Positions 22,901 to 31,936 of a stretch of DNA of 37,962 nucleotides are shown here, in pieces. Under the pieces are notes generated by a model that ran no database searches, had not been told where the DNA came from, and was given only the letters and a program-made list of their open reading frames with translations. The translations under genes and the position numbers were made by a program. How positions within the stretch are numbered: the stretch's first letter is position 1; every line of letters starts with the position of its first letter. The stretch is from a virus, in IMG/VR virus record IMGVR_UViG_3300009091_000034, positions 1-37,962 of that record; one strand, written 5' to 3'.

Positions 22901-25900
22901 GTATGTTAGATAGAATTAAGGGTGTTGTAGCTCAACAGCAATTAGTAAGAAGACAATTTTCTAATCTAAGAAATTTAAAAGAGGATGACATAGAAAAAGC
23001 TGTTCTTAAATATAGTAAAGAAAGACTAGGTTATGGAAAAATAATAAAACCTGGATATGAGACTGAAGATTACTTTATAGCCAAAAGAAAAGAAATAAGA
23101 ATTGCTACAATGAAAGTAGAAGAGGCTGAAACTGCACTAGCCTTAGCTAGAAATGATATTACTAGACAAATACAAGAACTACAAAAAGCACATCTTGAAT
23201 TAGTAGATGCTATTAAGAATAAGCATGTTCCCGCACATATGAGAAGTTTTGCTGATTCAATAGTAGACTTAACTAAAGACTTAAAAGAGGCTTATAAAGA
23301 CTTAAATGCATTCAGTAAAAAGGCACCAACAGCAGCGAAAGCAGTACCTAGTACGGGAAGAAGGATTATTGGTTCTTCCATAATTACTGGTCTTCTTGAT
23401 GCCCCAGCATGGAGAAATATAGGTGCGCTATTCACAAGAGGATTCAACCTTAAAAATGCAAGAACAACCACAGTTAGCGCCGAAAGAATCATGGGTGATA
23501 TCGACGCAACTAGAGATATAGAACTAGCAAAAAGTCGAGTCTTTACCTTAACAGTCATGCGCGCTTGGACTAAGCATGTTGTTGCTCCACTTAAACAAGT
23601 TTTTGGATTTTCCAATATCACCAAAGGAATCAAAGGGCAAGGTGGAGCAATAAGTCTTGAACCCTTAGCAGTTATAGTTGATAAAGTAACTGGTGCTTTC
23701 AAAAGACTCTATAAAGAACAAGGTGGATATATAAGATTTGGGGACGAGTTTGAAGTAACCCAAGACTTGATAGACCTTAGAGAAAAAGCTAAAGATTTCT
23801 TCGGTAAAACCCAAGTTAAAACAGATATGGGAGGTTATTTACGACTCACTAATCCTAAAATGCCACTAACTATGAAAGATTTCTTAGCAGAAAATGGAAA
23901 ACTAAGTAAAAGCTTTGGTAATTTAGTTGACAAAATTGCAAGATTAAACCTAGTATTTAAAGGTGGCTATGGAGGGTCAATATATAAGAGGGTAGTTACT
24001 TTTGAAGAGGATTTTGATACTCTATTTGAACATCTTTCTACTTTAGGACATGAAATAGGGCATGATTTAGAAAGAGGCACCGTTAAACAACTTGGACAGC
24101 CTAGACGACCCAGAATAGACTATTCTCTAGATTGGGAAGAACGAGAAGCAAAATATACTGCGGATTTGGCAAGATATGAAAGACAATATAAAGCCTGGGA
24201 TAAGTCTCTTACTAGAGGTACACAAAGCGCACTTGGAAGAATGCGTATAAATATAGGAAAATTAGATGAAGAAATTCTTAAGGATGCCGTTAGAACACAA
24301 GAAGTTCTTGAACAAGAGATAGCATTACTTAGACAAGAACAACAGGCTTGGAAAGCAGGCTACAATATATTTAAAAAGGCCGCCGCTAATACACCAGAAT
24401 TAACTAGACAGTTTGCTGTAGATGCAGTTAAGAGTTATGGTGGTTATTTTAGTGCCGTAGTAAAACATTTTGTTGCGGCAGGAAAAAGTGGGCGTGATAT
24501 TCCAAGAGAATTACGTCCAACAGTTTTGGCAAGAAATATTATGGATAGGGGTGGCCTACAAAATGAACCATTACCACAGTACCGCACCCCTACAGGAGTT
24601 AGAGTAAAGCCCTTTAAATTAACGCCCGTTGATACAATACCCCAAAAAATGATAGCACAACTAAAAAATCTCTTAAAAGATGAGCGTGGAGCTATAGGAT
24701 TAGGAAAAGAAGCTAAATTAACTCCAGCTATAGAAAAACTAGAAAAAACCTTAACAGAGATTAGTAGTAAACAGGGATTCATAATGGGAAAAGTTCCTCC
24801 TGATTTTGCTGTTAGAGCATCGACACAGATAGCCCCCGATAATCTACTGGGTGAATGGCAGAGAGAGGGCTGGGTAACTACAATTTTTGGCAAAAACATA
24901 GCTGTAGATAGAGAAAATGTAAATAATATAATTAAAACTCTTGAAAAGGGACAAAAAATAGAAAAGAGAATTCTTTTAGAGATAGACTCAATTGGAAATA
25001 TAAGACTCGCAGACGGAAACCATAGAACTATTGCAGCTTATGAAAAAGGAGTAAAAGAATTAAAGGTAGAGTTTCGTAAAGATTACGCAGGAAGAGTACT
25101 AAGTAGGGGAGGAGTGTTTCCCGGAGAACTCCCTAGTGTCTTAGAACTTAAAGGGACTTCTTTAGGAGATAGATTACTAAGACTATTTAAAGATGAAAAA
25201 GGAGCTATCAGTTTAAAGGGGATAGAGAGTATATTCACTAAACTTACTGATACCACTCAAAAACTAAATGAGACTCTTAAAGGATTAACCTCTACTATCA
25301 AAGAATCTATTACAAAACTTCCTTCTATACTTACTCCAGGAGGAAGGGCTGCTAGAGAAATGGGGGCTATGTTTGCCCCTGAAGCAGAAATTTTTGGTAA
25401 GTTTTTAAAGCCATTAAGAGAAGTAGCAGAAGAAGCAGATATCTTTGGCCTTATTGGAAAAGATGCAGAGAGGTTCTTTAGCACGGGAGCTAAGGATATA
25501 TTTGTCCCCGCAGTTGAAAATGCCGCTAAAATAGCTGCTACACAAGCTGCGGAAGCAGCAGTAAGAACTTCTTTTGGAGAGGTATTTCCAAAAGGATTAG
25601 GCGCACTTATGAAAACTGCTCCAATGAAAGCAGTTGGTGCAGCTACAGCAGTTACTATTCCTATAGATATCTTAAGATTGATTCAATGGGGGTATGGTGG
25701 AAAAGAGAAATTCCAGCAGGCATACATGGGTGAGAACTATGAAAATCCAGCAGCAAGAGCGGCTGAAGATGTAAAAGTGGCCTTTATGACAGGACTATCA
25801 GATGCTATTGGTGGATTTTCTACAGCATTTCTTGCTGCGGTTCCAGCATTAGTAGTGCCTCAAGTTAGAGGATTCTTTGTAGACCAGTTAGAAATGGGGG

Positions 25901-28900
25901 CTAAAGCTTTCCTTGATATGATTAAAGCCCCTCAAGAGATACTTTATGAGGCATTCGCAGAACAACTTAGGTTAACAATGCACGAAAAAGAACTTGAAAA
26001 AATAGCAGAATGGAAGCAAACACATCAAGAAGAATACTATCAAAACTTAGAGAATCTCTACATTCAGAATGTTAAAAATATGCCTGAAGGATTCTTAAAA
26101 TTTGAAAAGCAGCTTGGTATTTTAATCGCCAAAGCAGCAGGAACAGAATTATCAGCATATGAACAAGGACAAAGAGCAGCCCAAAGAACAAAACTTGGTC
26201 TACCTATTACAGCAGAAGAAGCTTTACGAGGGCCAGCATATCAGGCACCCCAACCAAGTTTCCAAGAACAAGTGTATGCTCAGAGAGAAGCACAAAGACA
26301 AGCACAGCGAGAATTGCCAAATATTCCTGGTACTAATTACAATATGGAACAAGCAATAGAGCTACTAAAAGAATATGATGCCGCATATAAGAAACTAAAT
26401 ATAACCATAGAAGAACAAACCGCAAAATCTCAGGAACTAGAGATACAAATAGGTAATTTGAACCATGAAATTCAAGGTTTAACTCTTGAACTTAATAATG
26501 CTACTAGCATTATGAGTAGAATTTCTGGCGTGTGGGATTTAATGGAAGCTATAAATGAGACACAGCTATTCTCGGATTCTACTTTAGCCTTAGAGTCAGA
26601 AGTTGCCAGATTAAATGTAAGACTTGCTGAACAGCGGTCTGCTTTACAGCCTTTACAGGAACGTCTACATGCTGTTACTAGTCAATTTGACCGTGTAAGT
26701 GAGAAAATTAGTAAGGCCCAAGAAGACCTTGATAACTTCCTCAATCCTAAAATTGCTGGGGAAGGGGTTTATCAAGACCAACTCTTTGCAATTGATAAAC
26801 AACTAAATGCTTTACAACGGAAAAGGCTAGACTTAACTCTATACTTAAGGTCACTAGAAGAGGCAGGCTTAGGAAATACTGATATCTACAGACAAGCTGC
26901 TGCACCACTTCAGGCTATAGATGACGAGATAGCTAAACTACAAAATGATAGAGACAAAATTGAGTTAGATAGAAAGATTGCAACTCAAGATATAGTGCAT
27001 TGGCTTGAAAAAGAGCGTGATACCCGTGAGGAAATGAATGAGTCTGAGATTAAAGCGGGAGTTAGAAAAGCTAAAGCAGTATTAGCAGCCAACAAACCAC
27101 TATTAGAAATGTATAAAAGACAAAAAGAAGCTATTGAAGAACAAATTAGAAGACAAGAAGAGTCAATACAAAGAACAGAAGACCACATAGCTAGGCATCA
27201 AAATGAACTTGACCTAATTAATGCAAAAGTAACCGCTGATAACGCAGAAGTAACAGCTATGAAGAAAAAGGCAGAGTGGCAAAAACGGATTGCAGATTTA
27301 ACAGGACAAATTAATGATAGTCAAATGGTTGCAGCCGCATATGCATATGCTTCTGGAACCATGAGTAGAGAGCAGTTTCAATCGCTCTACTCTGTGTATG
27401 TTCAAGCCGCAAATAAAGCTGCTCAACTAACAGCAGAAATAGAGGGAAAACAAGGAGAAGTAGCAAAAGCAACCTTTGATAAAGACACTATAGATAGATT
27501 ACTCTCAGAGAATCAGAGTGCGGCCTCAGAATTACAGGCTAAAATAGTTGGCCTTACTGATGCTATTAATGCTCTAGTAGCAGGGGTTAGTGTAAAGGGT
27601 CTGGCTGGAACTACCCAAGAAGCATTAGAGAATGTTTTCGGAAAAGGTGTAGCAGCTAAAATAGATTTAATGGTTGGTTATTTAGCTGAAGCTGCTGGAA
27701 GACCAATTCCTCCAGGAATAAATATGGGTTCAGCAACCCAAAAACTTGCTACTGCACATGCTGAACAAGCTGTAAGTGATGCTTACGCTGGAAAAGTTCC
27801 CTTCTCAGAGGGATGGTCTAATGCAAAAACAGGAGTAGCAGATGCAGGACATGCTGCTGAGATAGCTGCTGGAAAATTTGCAAATGTAAATGCTGTAATT
27901 GCAACCACTAAGGACACAGTAAGTACTAGCAATACTACAATGACAGAATCCGGGAGAAAACTAGTAGAAGCTTGGCAAAGAGCTTATGCTAATATGGCTA
28001 CAAGTAATACCAAACTTGATACCTCAAATGCTACTACTAGTAAAAATGCAAGCGCACAATTCTTAGCTATGCAGGCCCGTCTTAATGAGCTTGATAAAAC
28101 TGCTGCAACTACAATGCCAAGTGTTAACAAGAGTGTTCAAACAGGAATTGGTGCTGCCGCAAGTGCAAATGTAGGCGCTTTCTACACTTTAGGAAGAAAT
28201 ATTCTAAATACCTTTGCAAAAGGTTTAGGATATACTATTCCTACTGGAATTGGGGCTGGAACTAGTGGGGGAGTTAGGGCTGGTGGGGAAGGTCAATCAC
28301 TTCCTAATGTAACACAACTTGCTGGTGGGCCAGGACAGATGATGCAGAATGTACTCTCAGATATTCTTAATCGTTCTAATCTCAGCAACTATATAACCAT
28401 GTTTCCTAACTACCCTGTAAATACAGGAAATGTAAACACAAATAAGACATACGAACCTGGACATTTGCAGCCAGAAGCAGGAATGGTAATAGAAGCACTA
28501 AAGAACGCTTTTGGTCCCATTAGTTATGGTGGTAGAGCGAGTCGTACTGGTGGTTATGTATCACAACATCCAGTAGGACTTGCTGCTGACTTATTCTCCA
28601 ACAAATCAAAGATGGACCAGTATGCTAATTGGTTAGCTGCTAACTTCAACACTCTTAAATTAAGATATATTATCTGGAACAATAGAATAACGAGTTCTGG
28701 AGCTAGAGGATGGAGGGCTTATACTCCCCCAGCAGGAAAACCAAATACTCCTACATGGAGACATGAAGACCATGTTCATGTAAGTGTAAAAGACTGGATT
28801 CCTGGCGACCCTTATGTTCAGAGATTTCATTCAGGAGGAATTACACCAGGAGCTAGATTCCAAGAAAGTCTTGCATTACTTCGTGGACAAGAAGCTGTAG

Positions 28901-29094
28901 TACCACTTGAAAGTGGCGCAATACCTGTTAAAATAACAAAGAGTGATAATGAGACAATCATAAACAACTACTTTGATTCAGGAGCTTTTAACTTTGAAGT
29001 ACGTAATGATAAAGAGTTGGAAGAACTTAAAGCATTCTTACTTAAACTACTTAACAATCAGAACCCATATAAATTTAGTCCATTCAATGCTTAA
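19924..29094 (+). CDS. tape measure protein with embedded protease-like, ParB-like and LAS-peptidase-like domains
   Basis: A giant protein of 3056 residues if started at ATA 19924 (5 nt after GGGAGG); the first canonical start, TTG 19990, has no ribosome binding site and would remove the typical opening ADREYKLIVSLKDRASAQ. Order: tape measure N-domain with FAKETPFQIKQITEAVVKLS (about 175-195); hydrophobic segments near 113-140, 410-430, 455-475, 810-830 and 1955-1985; helical regions; a GHEIGH zincin-like motif (H1376, E1377, H1380); a ParB-like segment with DGNHRTIAAYEKG (about 1697-1709); long coiled coil (about 2140-2520); LAS-type peptidase domain (about 2845-2965: H2882, D2889, H2947, H2950, H2952); then the usual GG-rich tape measure end. 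It sets tail length and is ejected during infection. Confidence 0.88.
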   Translation: MADREYKLIVSLKDRASAQARILQRNLQGLNANYKTTVTMGVVDNITPRLGIIARAFDAIRLRKVVDVSDSDVNKVGRLKNLISGIFNSGDGKRWYDKTFGYLDSLAKKADKWATIFVGAFAAAGAVGAIAAIGAGIPIIGKNLVKVNSEMETWTVSLQTTLHSLTAAKKEMADIVQFAKETPFQIKQITEAVVKLSAYNMDTKKWLKPLGDMASAFGRDITDAVEAAADAMTGMFRRALSYGIKMERADFKAGGKYAGMTYADAFLMEVEKRFSGGMLLQSQTLKGLWSNIKDALYIGFQQATAPAYALIKNEVKKLYDVLSDAATQQKIVDFFSKFSDLLYKVIGAVHNFYNYFKAHLLPMLLALGKTSWSIFQVVAQMAKDLLEHTLVPLLTVVSEVITLFARLLGVIQPVLKYLIMIGVAVKIFQLLNLHVSKTATSMVAAGKATSVFAASMKMLATRVAVLAASFAALWVISSWLEVRDNIKEIGNAFDDAAGGAGRLKEYLQDLGDVSGFSLKDMTKAAMVAKEYGDNMTNALEIGTAAAAEAQKGFAPNLNLPPEEAVRLVSELSKAMIRNGDTQAEMRKKTLEAAGALIYFQNNVDKTGVTFNNFSTNMERYSEVVRMYGDNISELTDLITLYGKAMKEANESTNISPLMEAIEMLMHPTTDMLLTLPIDTWISHTTDQLKDMEYVLNNMVPPELMQEGREVERMEFIKSMKDKALYIEELMKEAGKGGETIAQAGKTMVDDARQVRDYMKEAADYAKLSLTGPSATARQILETQQSGLPIAPAVGKTLGTKAAEESYDDVASAIITSAGILAATYTAFKILNKTTIKIAGYVKQTAVDQYRIRTEPIVAARVAKMLAKQPEVPEWEQMMNLRGAGNVRWARLEARRTAQSYPKDMTKRIEYSMKQQTQAIEDLGKKRIAKLEKQLEKANANLAKLYKRSSESFKPLTARWTGTMWIDEITEEIETQMLRMMDEVAGPVEPFYGGMLDRIKGVVAQQQLVRRQFSNLRNLKEDDIEKAVLKYSKERLGYGKIIKPGYETEDYFIAKRKEIRIATMKVEEAETALALARNDITRQIQELQKAHLELVDAIKNKHVPAHMRSFADSIVDLTKDLKEAYKDLNAFSKKAPTAAKAVPSTGRRIIGSSIITGLLDAPAWRNIGALFTRGFNLKNARTTTVSAERIMGDIDATRDIELAKSRVFTLTVMRAWTKHVVAPLKQVFGFSNITKGIKGQGGAISLEPLAVIVDKVTGAFKRLYKEQGGYIRFGDEFEVTQDLIDLREKAKDFFGKTQVKTDMGGYLRLTNPKMPLTMKDFLAENGKLSKSFGNLVDKIARLNLVFKGGYGGSIYKRVVTFEEDFDTLFEHLSTLGHEIGHDLERGTVKQLGQPRRPRIDYSLDWEEREAKYTADLARYERQYKAWDKSLTRGTQSALGRMRINIGKLDEEILKDAVRTQEVLEQEIALLRQEQQAWKAGYNIFKKAAANTPELTRQFAVDAVKSYGGYFSAVVKHFVAAGKSGRDIPRELRPTVLARNIMDRGGLQNEPLPQYRTPTGVRVKPFKLTPVDTIPQKMIAQLKNLLKDERGAIGLGKEAKLTPAIEKLEKTLTEISSKQGFIMGKVPPDFAVRASTQIAPDNLLGEWQREGWVTTIFGKNIAVDRENVNNIIKTLEKGQKIEKRILLEIDSIGNIRLADGNHRTIAAYEKGVKELKVEFRKDYAGRVLSRGGVFPGELPSVLELKGTSLGDRLLRLFKDEKGAISLKGIESIFTKLTDTTQKLNETLKGLTSTIKESITKLPSILTPGGRAAREMGAMFAPEAEIFGKFLKPLREVAEEADIFGLIGKDAERFFSTGAKDIFVPAVENAAKIAATQAAEAAVRTSFGEVFPKGLGALMKTAPMKAVGAATAVTIPIDILRLIQWGYGGKEKFQQAYMGENYENPAARAAEDVKVAFMTGLSDAIGGFSTAFLAAVPALVVPQVRGFFVDQLEMGAKAFLDMIKAPQEILYEAFAEQLRLTMHEKELEKIAEWKQTHQEEYYQNLENLYIQNVKNMPEGFLKFEKQLGILIAKAAGTELSAYEQGQRAAQRTKLGLPITAEEALRGPAYQAPQPSFQEQVYAQREAQRQAQRELPNIPGTNYNMEQAIELLKEYDAAYKKLNITIEEQTAKSQELEIQIGNLNHEIQGLTLELNNATSIMSRISGVWDLMEAINETQLFSDSTLALESEVARLNVRLAEQRSALQPLQERLHAVTSQFDRVSEKISKAQEDLDNFLNPKIAGEGVYQDQLFAIDKQLNALQRKRLDLTLYLRSLEEAGLGNTDIYRQAAAPLQAIDDEIAKLQNDRDKIELDRKIATQDIVHWLEKERDTREEMNESEIKAGVRKAKAVLAANKPLLEMYKRQKEAIEEQIRRQEESIQRTEDHIARHQNELDLINAKVTADNAEVTAMKKKAEWQKRIADLTGQINDSQMVAAAYAYASGTMSREQFQSLYSVYVQAANKAAQLTAEIEGKQGEVAKATFDKDTIDRLLSENQSAASELQAKIVGLTDAINALVAGVSVKGLAGTTQEALENVFGKGVAAKIDLMVGYLAEAAGRPIPPGINMGSATQKLATAHAEQAVSDAYAGKVPFSEGWSNAKTGVADAGHAAEIAAGKFANVNAVIATTKDTVSTSNTTMTESGRKLVEAWQRAYANMATSNTKLDTSNATTSKNASAQFLAMQARLNELDKTAATTMPSVNKSVQTGIGAAASANVGAFYTLGRNILNTFAKGLGYTIPTGIGAGTSGGVRAGGEGQSLPNVTQLAGGPGQMMQNVLSDILNRSNLSNYITMFPNYPVNTGNVNTNKTYEPGHLQPEAGMVIEALKNAFGPISYGGRASRTGGYVSQHPVGLAADLFSNKSKMDQYANWLAANFNTLKLRYIIWNNRITSSGARGWRAYTPPAGKPNTPTWRHEDHVHVSVKDWIPGDPYVQRFHSGGITPGARFQESLALLRGQEAVVPLESGAIPVKITKSDNETIINNYFDSGAFNFEVRNDKELEELKAFLLKLLNNQNPYKFSPFNA

Positions 29095-29105
29095 AGGAGA
29101 GGAAG

Positions 29106-29504
29106 ATGGCTGATACAAGTCCACAAGAGTTTCTTTGGGAGAATCTCCTTGGTGAAGACCCCACAACGTATTACATTTATGTCACTAGCCAAACGTTACC
29201 TACTTTGGAAGAGGCTTGGACAAACGTAGAATTAGGAACTACAACCTATGCCTTTAGACGGAGTACAAACAAGTCAAAAGTCTTCACAATTTCTGGCTAT
29301 ATTCAGTCCACAGATATGAATACTACAAGAACCGCAGCAGAAGGTTTAAATAGTGATTTACTTGAAAATCCCGCAGGAATATTTACTGATGGTTATGGAA
29401 CCCAGTATAATTGTTATGTAGTTTCATGGACGATTAACCCCGTAGCAGCAATAAATAGGTATGATTTTACTATGTCTCTTAGAGTCTGGGAAGAAGGGGC
29501 GTAA
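29106..29504 (+). CDS. small tail-tip protein, distal-tail-like
   Basis: A 132-residue protein directly after the tape measure, where distal tail proteins start the tip. It reads as a compact beta domain: YYIYVTSQTLPTLEEAW, KVFTISGYIQSTDMNT and YNCYVVSWTINPVAAINRYD. It is shorter than classical Dit (about 200-250 residues), so it may correspond to the core ring domain alone. Good ribosome binding site (AAAGGAGAGGAAG). It shares one base with the next gene (TAATG). Assignment rests on position and general fold impression. Confidence 0.55.
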   Translation: MADTSPQEFLWENLLGEDPTTYYIYVTSQTLPTLEEAWTNVELGTTTYAFRRSTNKSKVFTISGYIQSTDMNTTRTAAEGLNSDLLENPAGIFTDGYGTQYNCYVVSWTINPVAAINRYDFTMSLRVWEEGA

Positions 29505-31936
29505 TGGCTAACCCACAAGCACTCGCCACATTTCAACCATATGCTCCTGGAACTGGCCCCGATACAACAGTAAAACCAGTCAAGTTAATAACAAATTTAG
29601 CTGGCGACCCTATAAGATTTACCTTAAATGAGGATTTAAGTAGTATTGTTTCTACGGCAACTCTAACCGTACTTAATGCTACGGTATCTGAGCTTGGACC
29701 TTTGGGTGGAGTACCAGGAGAAGATGATTCCTCTATATATGGAAAAGAAATTGAACAATCAACTGTTGAACCTAATGTATATTTATATGTTGTTGAAATT
29801 GTTGGAAATGATGACGAATATGACTATACAGAGGATGGAAATGGTAATAGAACTTATTTTGCTATAGGGGACGGCCAAGTATGTCAAACCCATTGGAGAA
29901 TAGTAAGTGCCTCAATGAATATCTCAGAAGAAGGGATTCCTACGTGTGATATCGACTTAGAAAGCCTTTCTAAAATCGCTCAAGAAGCAAAATTAAATGC
30001 CCAGAATATGGATAATAACGACCTTCATAGGTCAAGGGATAATTCATTTATTATAATTGAGGGCACCTATTTAGACTCTATATTCTACTACCATAATTTA
30101 TACGCAGGGGAAGATGGATATGCAGTAATAGACTCTCTAGCAGATTTGTTAGAGTCATTTCAAAATGGAACTGAGGTAGTAACTACCACAGGAGGGACTC
30201 CATACCCTAATAGTTTTACTCTTCAATATATATCTTCTCATCCTATGGAAGATGGACATACTTATAACGGACAAACTATAGATGGTATTCAAGAAGTACA
30301 ACTATTTCTAAGAGATAAAGGCTATCATGGATGTGATGGTGTTTATGTTTTTCAAGGAACTGGTGTATATGCTCAGAATACTTATTGCGGCGTTAGAGAA
30401 TATCAGAAAAAACTATGGCCCAATACTCCTGGCAACTGGACAGGAAAAGTAGATAAAAATCTGTGGGAAACATATATGTTTCCTTCACAAACTACCTCTG
30501 TTCATGGTGAACCCGCTTGTTTTATGCTTGAAGTAAGAGAAGAAAATGGTGGTTATAATGATTATTGTGATATCTTTTTCAATCGTATTATCTATATGGG
30601 GTATAACTTTGCAAATGTAGGGGATTCAGAGTATCCTAATTATACCTTTAAAAGTTATACCGCAGACCACCCCGAGATTAACCTTCAATATATTCCTTTA
30701 TATACTGTTTATGAAACAGGAGGGAATGTATGGGAGATAATTTCAGACATTTTTGCCCTTAATGGTTATAGCTTAAGATTTAGAAGGGATGGCTCTCTAG
30801 CTGTATGGGAAACATCACAGTTAACTGTATTAAGTGATGAAGTTACTATAGGTGATTATGATGTAGGATTAACCTTAAGTTATACTAAAGAAGGTGTAAT
30901 AAATAAAGCTGTTGTTAAAGGATGGATAGGAACATGGGGGGATGAAACAGTAACCGTTGACCCTGTTTATGCTCCTACTATCCCTAGCCAAGCCAACACA
31001 TATCCCAATAAAGTAAACCTTCAATATCCTGGCGTTACTGGGTATACTTGTAATGGTTTTATGCGGGATGACTATGCTTGTCATGGAATAACAGGCGTTC
31101 ATGCAGTACAGGTAGCACTCATTAACAAGGGATTTTCTTGTGGTCCTCAAGGACATGATGGGATTTTTGGCCCCGATACTAGAGCAGGAGTTAGGGCTTT
31201 TCAAACGGCTGCAAAAATTACAGTAGATGGAAAAGTTGGTTCTGTAACTTGGGGTAAATTATTCCCCAGCACAGCAATTACTACTATGACATATGCTCAA
31301 GTCACCACGGAACTTCGTAAAGTAAGGGGAATAGTAGTTCATGAAGACTATGGATTTGCTACTGTTCCAAGCGGAACAACCCCAGCTACAGTATCTTGGT
31401 TAGATAGCCTTTATCCTGCCCTTAAAGTTTCCGAAGTAGTTAATATTGTTCCTGGTCAAACTTTATTATGGTCAGTATTTTCTACAATCATAAACCATTA
31501 CTACGATATTACTCCTGATATTACAATAATAAACTACTGGATTCCAGATTCAAAGGAACAGAAATCAGTAGAGGCTTATAGTGCATTAGCAGATAGAGTA
31601 TTAAATATTTCTGGAACTTCAAGATTTGCTGTAGAAGGTGAGTTTGAAGTTAGCCCAGATTACTGCTTAACTAGTGAGCAAGCACTATCTAATTATGGAG
31701 TCAAAGAGATATTTAAAACCGTAATGCTTGCTAGAAGTGGTTCATATACAAGTAATAATCTTCCTTTATATGCAGAGGTAGGAATGAAGCTCACAGGACA
31801 ATCGCCAATAACAGGGACTACTACGATGCTTATTGTTTCTCTTAATAGAACTACTGATGTTCAGCAGCAACAAGTATCTACACAAATATCAGGAAACTTA
31901 ATCTCTGTTGTAGAGCCAGGTGACGCATGGGTATAA
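29504..31936 (+). CDS. tail hub/Tal-like protein with two peptidoglycan-binding domains
   Basis: An 810-residue protein in the hub slot. The N-terminal about 170 residues (IRFTLNEDLSSIVSTATLTV and ICQ-type strands) look like a baseplate hub domain. Two PG_binding_1 modules are embedded: about residues 242-326 (DGIQEVQLFLRDKGYHGCDG) and 505-588 (HAVQVALINKGFSCGPQGHD, then GIFGPDTRAGVRAFQ). Each is preceded by a matching YPN-x2-x2-LQY stretch, so they likely arose by duplication. Between and after them are hub-like segments (VWEIISDIFALNGYSLRF). No catalytic glutamate or cysteine/histidine pair of a wall hydrolase is evident, so it probably binds the wall at the tail tip while the tape measure supplies cutting activity. 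Confidence 0.72.
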   Translation: MANPQALATFQPYAPGTGPDTTVKPVKLITNLAGDPIRFTLNEDLSSIVSTATLTVLNATVSELGPLGGVPGEDDSSIYGKEIEQSTVEPNVYLYVVEIVGNDDEYDYTEDGNGNRTYFAIGDGQVCQTHWRIVSASMNISEEGIPTCDIDLESLSKIAQEAKLNAQNMDNNDLHRSRDNSFIIIEGTYLDSIFYYHNLYAGEDGYAVIDSLADLLESFQNGTEVVTTTGGTPYPNSFTLQYISSHPMEDGHTYNGQTIDGIQEVQLFLRDKGYHGCDGVYVFQGTGVYAQNTYCGVREYQKKLWPNTPGNWTGKVDKNLWETYMFPSQTTSVHGEPACFMLEVREENGGYNDYCDIFFNRIIYMGYNFANVGDSEYPNYTFKSYTADHPEINLQYIPLYTVYETGGNVWEIISDIFALNGYSLRFRRDGSLAVWETSQLTVLSDEVTIGDYDVGLTLSYTKEGVINKAVVKGWIGTWGDETVTVDPVYAPTIPSQANTYPNKVNLQYPGVTGYTCNGFMRDDYACHGITGVHAVQVALINKGFSCGPQGHDGIFGPDTRAGVRAFQTAAKITVDGKVGSVTWGKLFPSTAITTMTYAQVTTELRKVRGIVVHEDYGFATVPSGTTPATVSWLDSLYPALKVSEVVNIVPGQTLLWSVFSTIINHYYDITPDITIINYWIPDSKEQKSVEAYSALADRVLNISGTSRFAVEGEFEVSPDYCLTSEQALSNYGVKEIFKTVMLARSGSYTSNNLPLYAEVGMKLTGQSPITGTTTMLIVSLNRTTDVQQQQVSTQISGNLISVVEPGDAWV

